Source: Nemopilema nomurai
Lineage: Eukaryota > Cnidaria > Scyphozoa > Rhizostomeae > Rhizostomatidae
DNA: 64,000 nucleotides
Assembly (NCBI GenBank): GCA_003864495.1
Contig: ML133475.1
Location: forward strand, 782,769-846,768
Reading direction: 5' to 3'
Shown in pieces: positions 48,921-61,600 of this stretch (the stretch's first letter is position 1; each line of letters begins with the position of its first letter). The notes beneath the pieces were generated by a model that was given only the letters and a program-made list of their open reading frames with translations, made no database searches and had not been told where the DNA came from. Both the position numbers and the translations under genes were made by a program.

Positions 48921-51900
48921 ATGGCGTCCGAAGCGGTGACCGATATGAAGGGAAATGTTGTGAAAATGGAGGTAGATTTTACTCAGACTGTAGATAAAAC
49001 TCTGCCGGAATGCGAAGAAAAAATCAAGGTATTTCAAAATCCTATTTATTTTGTTGACATGTCAAAAGTTGTGCTTTACTAAGGTGTACTTTGGTAGCGT
49101 GGTACCAATGCAATATAGATGTAAGGCATGGTTTTCATGGATTTGTTGGAATTTAAAGTGAAAGTTATGAGCCTTCTGAGATGGTATACCATTAGAGATA
49201 CAAACGAAGGTCTAGCCATTTCAACTCGGGCATCGTACAATGGATAGGAGCTTTATAAGCATCATTATTGATAATATGTTACAGTGTTCTTTTTAATTTT
49301 CATGTTACTGGTGCTGCAAAGCAAGTGATTGGTTATTGAAATAGCCCTTGTTCCCAATAAAGCTCAGGTTATTCGGTGCCAATTCAATATGATTTATTCA
49401 AGGGTGAAAAGGAAAACTCTATCTTTGGGATTAAAGTTTTATTTCCAGGTCTTTTAGAAAAAATATATTTTGAGTTCCACTACATGAAATTCATCAATAA
49501 ATTCATCAATTCATCACGACTGTCAAAAAACTAGCCGACAAAAATTGCAAATAATGTTACAGCAAATGGAAAAATTTATACAAAAAATTAATCAGATAAC
49601 GACAAATGTAAAAGCAAGATCTACTGTGTGAAAATAATTACCTGGAGGGGTACATCAATGCCACCAATTGGCTATGATATCTAGCAGTGATGTTAAGGTG
49701 GGGAGCTGCTTCTTTTAAAATTTTAAATTATGAAATAAGGTACTATGAGATTTTGTTTTGATCTCACATGAGAGAGGAGGTAACCAACACCCCCCATGCT
49801 CAGAACATTGGTCTCTGAGAAAAGTGCAAATTGCATAGGGGTCAATAAAAATATGAGCACAACAAGGCTTCATTTACCAAAAAGTGAGATACGATAAAAA
49901 AACAGAAAAAGAAAACTATCTATGTGTTTTGCAAATCTTCCCTCATGTTTTCATCGGTCTACCATAAAGGATTATGATAAGTGCGATGCGATGTTTTATG
50001 ATAAGTGTACATTGCTTTCCAGCTTTCTAAAGGATGTGTTCTTAAAACTTTCCGAAGGAAAAGAACACCAGACCCCTCCTTTTTCCTTATTTGTTTGTCC
50101 CCCCTTTTTTATAGGGGCTGGGCTCTAAAATTGTAATTTTTACAACTAGTAGAATGGCTTTCTTAAGAACCAGCAATTTGAAGCTCAGAATGACTATTCT
50201 TTTATTAAAAAAAATCTTGGGTGACATTTTTCTTAATTTGATCTTCAATTACAAGGGCATAAACAGTGCTATTGCCAGCTTGCTCTTTTGGCAGTGGTCC
50301 AGGCATCATTTGCCAACAAGTCTTTAATTTACCAGTAAGTTTGAAAATTCACTAAAAAGCACCACTAGATGGAAAAATTCTCATTTTAAAGATGAAATTC
50401 AAGATGAAAATTGTTCAAAATTACATTTTACAATATCTCAGCTTGTTCTTATTTTGTTCTGAGCTATTGATCAATTTTGAGGCTGCTGTTTTTTTTGAAT
50501 TATTTTTATTAAAAGCATAGATTATTTCATATGAGGTGCAAAGAGATTCTAATACCAAGGAGGTTTTTGTAAACTTCTTTGCCATTTTAAGAATTGTTGG
50601 TTGAGAAATAGACTATGGTTCAGCCATGGCTCAGCTATTGTCAGTCCATATTTTCATAAAATATTTCATATTCAAGGAAAATGATTGTTTATAGCTAAAA
50701 AATGAGGAAATGTGTCTACAAAAAAATTAGTAGAAATCAAAATCTCTGTGCCATTTTACCAAATATTAGTTAAGGAGTTGACCATGGTTCAACAATGGTT
50801 TGACCATGTTTATGTTAACTCTTATCGTCTAAAGATAAGGAATAAAACGATAGTCAGACATGGAAAGTATCAACTTCCAATGTGAAGGGAGACGAAAGCT
50901 AAGCACAAAAGCCCTCTCATTGACTGAAATGAATCTTCAAACATGAAACATGGTCTGGACATGGTCAGTCATGGATGCATTTAAAATTACGAATAAGATA
51001 TGAAAAATCACTTGTCCTTTTATATATTCCTATTTAGGGTAACACATTACACTGTTCAGAATTCATATTTTAAAAAAGCAAACAAATTCAGATAAATGCA
51101 GGCAAAATCATATTTCATTGCTCAACTATGGTTATTGGCAATAGTCAGGACTTGTCAGGATCACAGCTCAACCATGGTAGGACCATTGCAACAATTGTTG
51201 AGCCATGAACCATGGTTGGGCTACGAAAATACAGTTTCTGTTAAAGTCCAAATTTATGAGGAAGCTCCATAAATTATTGGGTTTTTGTATGATCAATTTT
51301 GTTTGGAAGATATAAAGAAACTTACTTAAAAATTATTATAACTATGATTCTTGTAACGTATTTTATGAAATTACTCATTCATGTTCACGCATCCGTTCAT
51401 TTATTTGCAGAATGGAAAGCTGAATGATGCTTTAGAAGTGCTGTTTACTTTGGAAAAACAAACCAGAAATGTGAGTAATTTATTATTATATTTGCCATTG
51501 TTAGCCACTTTCAAGTGGCCTAGAATTCTCTACATGATAGGGTCTTATGCTATGAGGTGTTAGGTTTCTTCAAAAGGATCCTAATTACAACTAGCAATTA
51601 ATTTTTCTCTCAGCTTAATCAAAGCTGGCATATTCATACAATTTTCTCTTTGATATAGCTTGCGAGTTTGTATCTTGAGGCTTAATATAATTGTTTTTTC
51701 TTTTGTTTTAGGCAGCAGATATGTTTTCTACCAGCAGAATTCTTGTAGCAATTGTCAAGTTTTGCTACCAGTGTAAAGAATATGATCTTTTGAATGAGAA
51801 CCTTACAGTGCTTTCAAAGAGAAGGGGTCAATTAAAACAGGTAAGTTTTGTTTCCAAATCTTTGTTCTTATATTTAGTAACCTGATAGTCATAAAAAACC

Positions 51901-54900
51901 CTTAACAAAGTATTGGAGTTTTAGGATTTGACTTTGATGTGCTATACTAGCTCATTTTAAGCCAAATTATTTCTTATTTAGCAGTGTCTTGTAAGTTTTT
52001 TATAATGCAGATTTTTTAAGAAAACCCTTTCTGCTTCTAAACTTCTGTTCTTAAAGTGCCTATGACAGAAATATATTTTAACTCATATAACTGGATTTAA
52101 TACCCTGAACAATTTAAAATGGTTTATGCGCAAAGTTTTTGTATGATTTGGGTGTAAAGATGGTCATAACCTCTTTGCCTGACTATGAAGATAACAGTAT
52201 GCACTGATAAAATGTTCAGCTGAAAATATATGATCTGATGGCTTTGACTTTTGATGACTGCTGCTCTTCATTCTATCAAAGAAGGATATGGACTACTTTT
52301 TGAAACCTTAGAAGCCAGCTATCTGAAGAATGTTTGTGTTGAATTGTGACAAGTTGCTTGTCATGCCTACTATGATGTGATATGAGACATTGCTCTTTAC
52401 AAGTCTGCAGATCTCAGTTTCACTGGCTTCCTGAAGAACAACCTATCTACATCATAGACCACATTCTGTTTGTCCCAGCAAGTGACCAGGGCATTTATTT
52501 TGCAGAATAATGAAAGAGAATTGAAAACCAAAGTTTAGGAATATTCACTACATACTCTACTGTGCTAAATGGATAAATTTTTTCTTACCATAAACACTTT
52601 GAAGAATTGAATGTGAATAATCTCACATGTCCATTCTAATGACAGGCTGTGACAAAAATGGTGCAAGAAGCATGTATATATGTAAAAGAGATAACCGATA
52701 TTGATCAAAAGTTGAAGCTGATTGAAACTCTTAGAACTGTGACAGCCGGAAAGGTAAGCGAAAAAGATTTTTATCCACGTTTAATTTGCTTGCTTTGCCT
52801 AATCACTTGCTTTGAATATCACTCCATTCAAGTAAGAGATCTGTATTGATAAGAATTATAAATTGTTTGCTTGGTTTTAGTGGGGGAATCATACTTGATA
52901 TAATCCATGATGCTGAGAGGATACATTTTAGAAAATAGCTCAAAGCACCATCCGTGTAGTATATTGGCCCTGTGTGTGCCATCAATCCAGTATTGATCTA
53001 GTACAGTAACTAGATGATTAATGACATGAAGTTAAATATTCAATATTATAAAATGAGGAAATATATCTCTTTTTTTTTCGTGGATGCAAAGAGTTTTGAT
53101 CGTATTTGCAACCTTTTCTAAATCTAACATCTTTTCAACCCTTAAGATCTATGTTGAAATAGAACGGGCAAGATTGACAAGAGTATTAGCTGAAATTACA
53201 GAATCACGAGGTGACATATCAGGTAATGTGACAACTTTTGGAATCTTTGTTTGCATACCTTTTTGGATAACCTCAACCTTGTCATCACAACATTAAACAT
53301 GTATCTTGATTTAATCCAACAATAATATAATTGAAGGTTTCTTTTTTCCAGCACACCTCTACCCGATCATTCTATTACAACTTTATGTTCTATTAGAAAA
53401 ATGTGACAGTTCTTCATGTTGTAGGGCAGTTCTTATCTTATCTCTAACCTCGTATGACAATCTACTCAAATGTTGAAAGTCTTTTGCTTGTCTTTTCGTT
53501 GATCAGATAATGGAAAAATCTCATTAACTTTTTTTTGTATCAGTTTTTGCTGACAATCTGTTTGCTTTGATTTTCTTGATTTAGTTTGCTGTATTTAATT
53601 GTTTGCATCGATGTTATGTATTACACATGTCCAGATTTTTGAGATTGTATGCGCTGTAACTGAATTGCTCTGTGCGTCTTTCTTGTAGAGGCTGCTAACA
53701 TTCTCCAAGAACTTCAGGTTTGGCAGATTTATTCATTCAAAGTCACAAGTGTTAAAGCGGAGTCCCTAAAAATACAGGGCTCCTCTTTGCTAAAACGCAA
53801 AAGTTTTATTGAGATTCCTTCTGTTCATCAAGATGAAATAAGCCCCTTTTGATCTTCCTAGCCTTTTTGAATGACTTGAGCTTAACTAGATTTTTTTAGA
53901 GACTTAAAACGTTCTGCTTTATTATTTGTTTATTGCGAGTAATATTGTTTGGCGTTATAACGTAAAAGATCATTTGTGAAAAGTGAAAAGGTTTATGCAG
54001 TGTCTCATTTTTCATGAAAGCCAGAGAACAAGAATGATTGTGACAACTCCTAGAAATGGAACTCATCCATTATCAGCATGAGAATATTTCGAAATAATTC
54101 AAAGTTTTGAGTTTTTGTTCTTTATAAAATGTTGATTGGAAATTGGTTCTTTTAGGTTGAGACGTATGGCTCGATGGAAAAGAGGGAGAAAGTGGAATTT
54201 ATTTTGGAACAGATGAGGCTCGGTCTGGCCAAAAAGGATTTCATCCGCACACAAATTATTAGCAAGAAAATTAGCGTCAAGTTTTTTGAAAGTGAAAAAG
54301 AGCAGGTAACGACCCGAATTCATTGCTAAAAAATGAGCCATCTAGGATTTAAAGTCATTTTATGTTGCACGTGCGGACATTTTGATGCATTATGTGACAT
54401 CCGCCATTTCTGTTCTATTGAAGGATCTGAAATTGAAGTATTACCAACTGATGATTGAGCTTGGCCATTTTGAAAATGACTACCTGACGATCTGCCGGCA
54501 CTACAAGGCTGTCTGTGACACCCCGTGTGTGAAAGATGACAAGGAGAAGAGGAAGGAGGTCTGTTTCATGTAATTTCCGCACAGTTTCCAAGAAATATTC
54601 ATTTACGTCACGTTTATTTTCACGTTTCTATAAACACTTCTCTGCATTGCCGTTTTAAAAGTGCTATACACATATTTTATCTTTTTGCGATATATTCAAA
54701 TTGAAATCCTGTACTTTTGGGGCAGAAACTTTTAGGGGCAGAAAGTTTGGCAAATAGATAATCACGAAAGTTGGGGCATGTGCTTTCTGAAAATTTTGCG
54801 ACAAAAACTTTCGCTATCAAGAAAAAAGTGCATTTTTTCGTAAAAACTTTCGCGATTGAAGGAAAGTGAGGGAAAAACACAATCTTCTAGTATTCGTTTT

Positions 54901-57050
54901 CAGTAGTATAGCCCAAGAGACTAAAGGTTGTGGGGGTGATGAAAGAACAGCAGCGCAAAAAATTTAAGAGCATGAAAAGAAGCGAATAAAATTTTTTGAA
55001 AAGACTTTCCCATAAACTTTCGTGAAAAATGCCAAAAAGTGGAAGAATTGTGAAAGTTTCTGCCCGTAAAGTAATCATTTGTCATCAAAGAAGTATTGTG
55101 TGGTCCGTGGTGTTGTTGTGTATAAGGCTCAGCTGTTGATATCGCAAGCGCAATGTCCCTTCTCTGCAGGCCCTCCGAAATGTCATATTGTACAATATAT
55201 TGGCGCCGTACAATAACGAACAGAATGATTTCCTCCATCGCATCAAAGAAGATGAATATTTGGATGAAATACCTTCATTCAGGTAGTTAATATTCCAGCT
55301 CTGGTTAAATGTCCTTACGCTTTGGCAAGTATATAAGAATATTGTTTTTTGAGGTGCTTAAGCCGTAGAATCGAAGGAAAATGTTTTGTATTTTGAAGAG
55401 CTCTGCCTAGGTCTTTCATAGAATATCTTGCAAGAAGAAATTTCGAAACTTTGCATACTGTTTTTGACAACTAGTGATGCATTTGTTGTGCTATTTGTTA
55501 ATTTTTGTCGCTTTAACACTTAAAGCTGATAAAATAGTCAGTTGCGGATCGAAATCACTAGAGGGTGATAAGAAGTGCGTATGATTGTTTATAAGAATGG
55601 GATCTCCTAATTAAAATGTAGAAGACTGCAAAACGCCTAGGTGAAAAGACGACCTAGCTTGCCTAATTATGTGGCAATTTTCGTCACTGCGTGTTTGGTC
55701 ATTATACGGCGTGTGTATGTTTACTCTGAGGAGTGTCAGACGAAAAAGTACTCTAAGTATGCGAAAACTATTTTTAGAAATTGGGAAGTTTTGCACCACA
55801 AAGCACTTGTTCAAAAAGTTAGTTCTCTAGTAGGCGGTTTTAGAGCCACAAGTGCCATTCTGACTTTTAGCTTTATGACCAGCTATTTTAATTTGTCTTC
55901 AAACAGAGACTTATTGAAGCTCTTCAAGACCGACGAACTGGTTCAATGGAAATACCTGACATCCATCTGCGAGAAGGAGCTGCGTGATGGCCTGCCAGAT
56001 TCACCAGCAACTGGGGTCTTCGATAGGTCGAGCGAAGGAGGGAACAAGCGGTGGGAAGATTTCAAGAAGAGAGTCGTGGAGCATGTGAGTTCACTCCATT
56101 TAAACATTGATATTAAGATTAAGATTCGTAAAAGGGGCTTCATTTGAAGTTAGTTCATTTCCTAGTGGCCTAATGCTGTCGCGGGTTTTTGCGTTAAACA
56201 GCCAAGGGGTCATCAGTTATTTGACGAGGTATTGGCTTGTCTCCTAAACAAATTAACCTCCTATTGGTGGGTATTTGGTGAATATAGAGGTGATTAACTT
56301 TCCAATACATAAAGTGATGAGTGAACATCGAGGCGATAGTCGTATGCGCCAACGTATGCGTCGTATAAACTTATAAATTGTTGCCTTTTAAATGTGAATT
56401 TTGATCTGAAATCTTCAGATTGTAGAATTTTAATTTCAAAGCTGTAAATTGCATTTTTCATAATGTAGAATTGTCAGTAAACTAAACTTTTGACCCAGTT
56501 TGCCATTGTTAACGACAATTTTAAGGCAAATTTCATGTTGTTAATATCGTGTATACTATTTCCAACTCAAAGTGGTGCGTAAACAATGTTTCCAAGGAGG
56601 GATTTTCAAGGTTTCTTCTTTTTTGCAGAACATTCGCGTGATGGAAAAGTACTACAGCAGAATTTCCATGAAGCGTATGGCCCAGCTACTCGATCTGTCC
56701 ATCGATGTGAGTTTTTTTGCCATTGTGAAGTTTGCTTGTACACTTAATGGCAACTTAAAATTTTAAGATCCTGTTACTCCTTCTTAAAAGCCGCTTTGCG
56801 AATATTTTGTTTCAGTTGCATTCTCATCTTCTAGGAATCAGAAGAGTTCCTTTCAAATCTTGTGACATCGAAAACTGTATTTGGGAAAATCGACAGACCT
56901 GCCGGGATTGTTACGTTTAGGCCAGTGAAAGATGCCAATGATATCTTGAATGAATGGTCGCATAACGTTTCAGAACTCATGTCCTTACTGAATAAAACAA
57001 CGCACCTCATTACGAAAGAGCAAATGGTTCACCAACTTATCGAGTCGTAG
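48921..57050 (+). CDS. PSMD12: 26S proteasome non-ATPase regulatory subunit 12 (Rpn5), 459 aa
   Basis: Exons: 48921-49028, 51411-51470, 51712-51840, 52646-52753, 53147-53222, 53689-53717, 54156-54305, 54424-54558, 55170-55282, 55907-56084, 56629-56706, 56835-57050. They total 1380 nt with every phase consistent; human PSMD12 is 456 aa. The protein is a scaffold of the 19S lid. An N-terminal helical-repeat arm ([40 protein letters not shown]) leads into a PCI domain in the C-terminal third ([47 protein letters not shown]). It closes with the lid helix-bundle tail ending [10 protein letters not shown]. Exon 6 is only 29 bp. All introns used are GT-AG. Intron 1 is the longest (2.4 kb) and repeat-rich; intron 9 (55283-55906) carries a dispersed repeat. 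This is a single-copy, essential housekeeping gene, and no defects were seen. Confidence 0.98.
55530..55769. repeat. Dispersed repeat pair, copy 2 (matches 28157-28299)
   Basis: Block A' at 55533-55593 (AGTCAGTTGCGGATCGAAAT onward) is the reverse complement of block A at 28 kb. Block B at 55722-55769 is in the same orientation as its partner. The blocks are about 130 bp apart here, against about 40 bp at 28 kb. It is located in PSMD12 intron 9. Confidence 0.65.
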
Positions 57051-58639
57051 GACAAAGACCAAACTTCCAGGACCTTGTCCTGCCTAAAGACTAGCAGTTC
57101 ATTATTATACCATGGTTGAAAAGATTTTTCATGATCAATTCGATGTCAAGGGTTTTTTTCTTTCTAGATTCTCCTTGCACTTTTGAACCAATAGTCCCTT
57201 ACTCAAATAGGACCACCATGTACTCTTTTTAGCCAGTTGTGGTGATAAGCAAATGTAAATTAATCTTTACGTTCGGCTATGATTAACCAAAATAAGGGAT
57301 GGTTATCAGTCCACACAATCATCAATCGCAATTATTTCCAATTTTATCATTAGTACCTATAATTTCTTTGCCTTTGGTCTGCACATAGTCTTGCTACCCT
57401 TGGAACAAGCAAGTCAGCTTTAAGAAAAGTGAACTCTACATTTTGCGTTAATTCCTGGATCGAAGTGCTCAAAGACTGATTAACAATTAAATCAACCAGC
57501 TTTCAGAGCCAAAGATATTCATCTAAACTCTTTATGCTATGATCGATGAGTTTTTTACCTAACTCAGAGTGCAAGATTAATTGACTGCTCTAATACATCT
57601 AAGCATGAACCTTTTTCGTGAAAATTAGATGTAACTTTTCATTGATTGAAACTGATCTGATACTCCTCTGGTGGTACTGCATGTTTTGATTCAAAACTTG
57701 CCATTCTGTAAGTCTGAAGATTAAAAAATCGGCACAATTTGTCATGAAAATATTTTTTTTAAATCCAATGTTTTGTGGTCCAATGTTACCTTAGAAACTA
57801 GGTAACCAGTTGTTTGGTATTTTTTATGGCAAGTGAGTCATTTTGTAGGACTTAAGCCTTTGTCATGAAATCGTATTTGCAATTTAAAAGAATGTGAGTT
57901 TTCTTTCAGGGGAATTGCCAGTCAAGATTGGAGAAAATATGTTTCACGCCATAAGAAAATTTTCAAAAATATTGTCGTTCTGCAGTGGCAAAGCCAGAGG
58001 GCAGGATAGGCTGAGCCTGGCTAAAAAAATTTTAAAGAAATGTTTTTTTAAGTCAAAGTGTGGTTTTGCAGTTTTAAAAAATCCATGCAATCAAATCTAT
58101 GATAAGGTAAGATCAGATGCTCAAGAACATAAAATGAGCCAGATTTTCGTTTTCTACGCAAATGATCCCCAGCGCTCTGCCTTTAATGTTAACAAAGAAT
58201 CCCTATGGTCGAACAACTTTCCCACTGTCGATCACATGTTTGTCACGTGTGGAGCCATGGTTGTCACGTGGGAACCTTCTGACTTGACGAAAAATGGGGA
58301 TTGGCAGACCATGACGTTGGTATTTTCTAAACTCAGTGGAGCCTGGGTGCACCATTTACAGCTGGCTTTCTACAATATAATTGTTTAAAAAATTTTCTCT
58401 GACCCCAATAATTCCTACTATGTGATTCCTTTTTATTTTTTCACGCACTTTTAAATTTAGCGTGTTCATTTTAACGGTCAGCCCATAACCTGACCTAGTA
58501 AAAAACGACTCGTTTCGAAAGAGAAATCAGTGCATCCTGTCATCCAAGATGACTTCCAAAGTTAGCAATCATGAAATTGCTTTCTTCTTGTGATTGCTAA
58601 AATACTGCTTTGGGTGTGCAAAGGCAGCATTCGGAGGAC
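57051..58639. other. Intergenic, 3' flank of PSMD12
   Basis: The first part should be PSMD12 3' UTR. The only long open frame is 57910-58388, listed separately. The rest is featureless AT-rich sequence leading into the satellite array. Confidence 0.5.
57910..58388 (+). CDS. Possible orphan terminal exon, unknown protein
   Basis: A strong acceptor (pyrimidine tract then TTTCTTTCAG ending at 57909) is followed by an open frame of about 159 codons to TAA at 58388. The protein reads GELPVKIGENMFHAIRKFSK, then a lysine-rich part (KKILKKCFFKSKCGF), then QIFVFYANDPQRSAFNVNKE and GAMVVTWEPSDLTKNGDW. I recognise no domain. No further exon could be joined, so it could be an alternative 3' end of PSMD12, a separate gene fragment, or an old transposon-derived frame. 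Confidence 0.3.
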
Positions 58640-61600
58640 ATAAAAGTTGTGTTGGAAAATCATTTACCTCTTTAGGCTAAAGCCTTAGAAATCGCCACAA
58701 CTTCAATCTAAATTTTTCTGTATATAAACTAGCTTCTCCTACGTATAAGATTGGCCCAATAGACTCCTACAGTGTAAGAAATCTGATTTTAGTTTTAAAA
58801 GATTTACACTGAACATAGGGTTAGCCTTGGTTTTTTGCCGCAAAACTTGAATACCCCTCCCAGCATGATAACTACAATCATACAGTGTAGGAAACATGTT
58901 TATAGCTATCAAGATATCTTCTCCAAAGTAAGAAATTTTCCTAGACTACAACCTGTTATTTACAAAACAAGAGGCCCTTTCACATGAGAGTATTCTATTA
59001 CAAATAACAGTCTAGAAAAGCTGTTCTTAGCTTGAACATTTTTAATTCAAAATTGGTCATTTTTTAAGACTAAAGCTTTGGTTTTCTGGCATAAAATTAG
59101 GCAACATTTAAATTTATAAAGTCACTTTGCAAAAAAGTTACCCTTACACTTAGGAAAAGTCTAGAATGGAGCAAAAATGTAGAAACCTGTTTTTAGCCAT
59201 AAAAACTTTCCCTTTCTAAGGGTAAAACTTGGATTTCTGAAAAAATCGGAATACCTGCAAAACAAATCTTTTCAGCATTTGACAGAAAACTTACTCCTCT
59301 TTGAATGAGAGTGATCTATTGCAAGCCATCAGTGCATCAAACTTGCTTGTAGAAATATTCAATGATATATTAATTGAGTGTGGGAAACTTTTTCAAAGGG
59401 ACAAAAAATTCTCATCGAAAATTTGTTATTTTGCAAGGCTATAGGCTTGGTTTTTGCGTAAAATTGTTTTTGTTTATTGACGTGAACCAACTTCCACTTT
59501 GATGAGAGTAGTCTATTACAATCACTGAGGTTGGGAAACTTGTTTCTAGTGATGAAAGTTGATATTTTTGAAAGACTATTGCCTTGGTTTTTTGAGACAA
59601 AGCGATCGCCTCTTGAAATTCATTTTCTTTCATTTTACTGACTAAAACTATGTTCCCCTTTCACGAAAGTGGTCCATTACAATGACTGAGGTCGGAAAAT
59701 TGGTGATTTTTACAGTGCTATAAACTTGAGTTTTGAGAAAAACAGTACCTGCTCAAAATTGAATTTGTTTATGTTTAATAACATAAACTTTGTTCCTTTT
59801 TTCTTGAAAATAGGCCACTACAATTATTGAGAATGGGAAACTTGCTTGAAAAGGTGGAAAGTTTTTCATCAAAACTCGGTCATTTTTGCAAGGCATTAGC
59901 CTTGGTTTCGGAAATAAAACAATCGCTTCCTCAACTAAAAGGTACTTTTGTTTATCGTTGTAAACTACGTTCCCCTTTCATGAGAATGGTTCTTTACAAT
60001 CACGGAGGTTGAGAAACCTGTTTTTAGTGGTAAAAATTTTCTCATCGAAAACTGGTCATTTTGTAAGGCTATAGCCTTGGTTTTTGAAGAAAAAATGATC
60101 GCTTCTTGAACTAGAAATTCTTTTTGTTTATCGTTGTAAACTAGGTTCCCCTTTCATAAAAGTGGTCCTAAACAGTAACTGATGTTAAGAAACATGTTTT
60201 AGTGATAAAAATTTTCTCAAAGAAAACTGGTCATTTTGTAAAGCTATAGCCTTGGTTTTTGTAGAAGAAATGATCGCTTCTTGAAATAGAAATTATTTTT
60301 GTTTATCGTTGTAAACTAGGTTCCTCTTTATGGAGTGGTTTTCAATTACTGATGTTGAGAAACATGTTTTAGTGATGAAAATTTTCTCATCGAAAACTGG
60401 TCATTTTGTAAGCCTATAGCCTTGGTTTTTGAAGAAAAAACGATCGCTTCTTGAACTAGAAATTATTTTTCTTATTTCGTTGTAAACTAGGTTTCTCTTT
60501 CAAGAGAGTGGTCTTTTACAGCCACTGATGTTTAGAAACTTGTTTTAATGATGAAAATTTTCTACTGGAAAACTGGTCATTTTGTAAGGCTATAGCCTTG
60601 GTTTTGAAGAAAAAACGATCAGTTCTTGATAAAGAAATATTTCTGTTGATCTTTGTAAACTAGGTTCCCCTTTCTTGACAGTGGTCCTCCACAGTAACTT
60701 ATGTTGAGAAACTTGTTTTAGTGATGAAAATTTTCTCATCAAAAACCGGTCATTTTAAAAGGCTATAGCCTTGGTTTTTGAGGAAAAAACGATCGCTTCT
60801 TGAACTAGAAATTATTTTTCTTTTTCGTTGTAAACTAGGTTCCCTTTTCATGAGAGTGGTTCTCCACAGTAACTGATGTTGAGAAACTTGTTTTTAGTGA
60901 TAAAAATTTTCTCATCGAAAAGTGGCCATTTTGTATGGCTATAGCCTTGGTTTTTGAAGAAAAAACGATCGCTTCTTGAACTAGAAATTCTTTTTGTTAA
61001 TCATTGTAAACTAGGTTCCCCTCTCATGAAAGTGGCTCTTTAAAGCCACTGATGATAAGAATCCTGTTTTTAGTGATAAAAATTTTCTCAATGAAAACCG
61101 GTCATTTTGTAAGGTTATAGCCTTGGTTTTTGACGATAAAACGATCGCTTCTTGAACTAGAAATTCTTTTTGTTTATCGTTGTAAACTAGGTTCCCCTCT
61201 CATAAAAGTGGTCCTCCACAGTAACTGATGTTGAGAAACTTGTTTTAGTGATAAAAATTTTGTCATCGAAAACCAGTCAATTTGTAAGGTTATAGCCTTG
61301 GTTTTTGACGAAAAAACAATCGCTTCTTGAACTAGAAATTCTTTTTGTTTATCGTTGTGAACCAGGTTCCCCTCTCATGACAGTGGTCCTCCACTGTAAC
61401 TGATGTTGAGAAACTTGTTTTTAGTGATAAAAATTGTCTCAAAGAAAACTCTTCATTTTGTAAGGTTATAGCCTTGGTTTTTGACGAAAAAACGATCGCT
61501 TCTTGAACTAGAAATTCTTTTTGTTTATCGTTGTGAACTAGGTTAACCTCTCATGACAGTGGTCCTCCACTGTAACTGATGTTGAGAAACTTGTTTTTAG

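Noticed and set aside
55641..55906. Long frame extending upstream of PSMD12 exon 10
   Set aside because: It is intron sequence with a dispersed repeat; the acceptor at 55906 and conserved protein sequence define the exon start.
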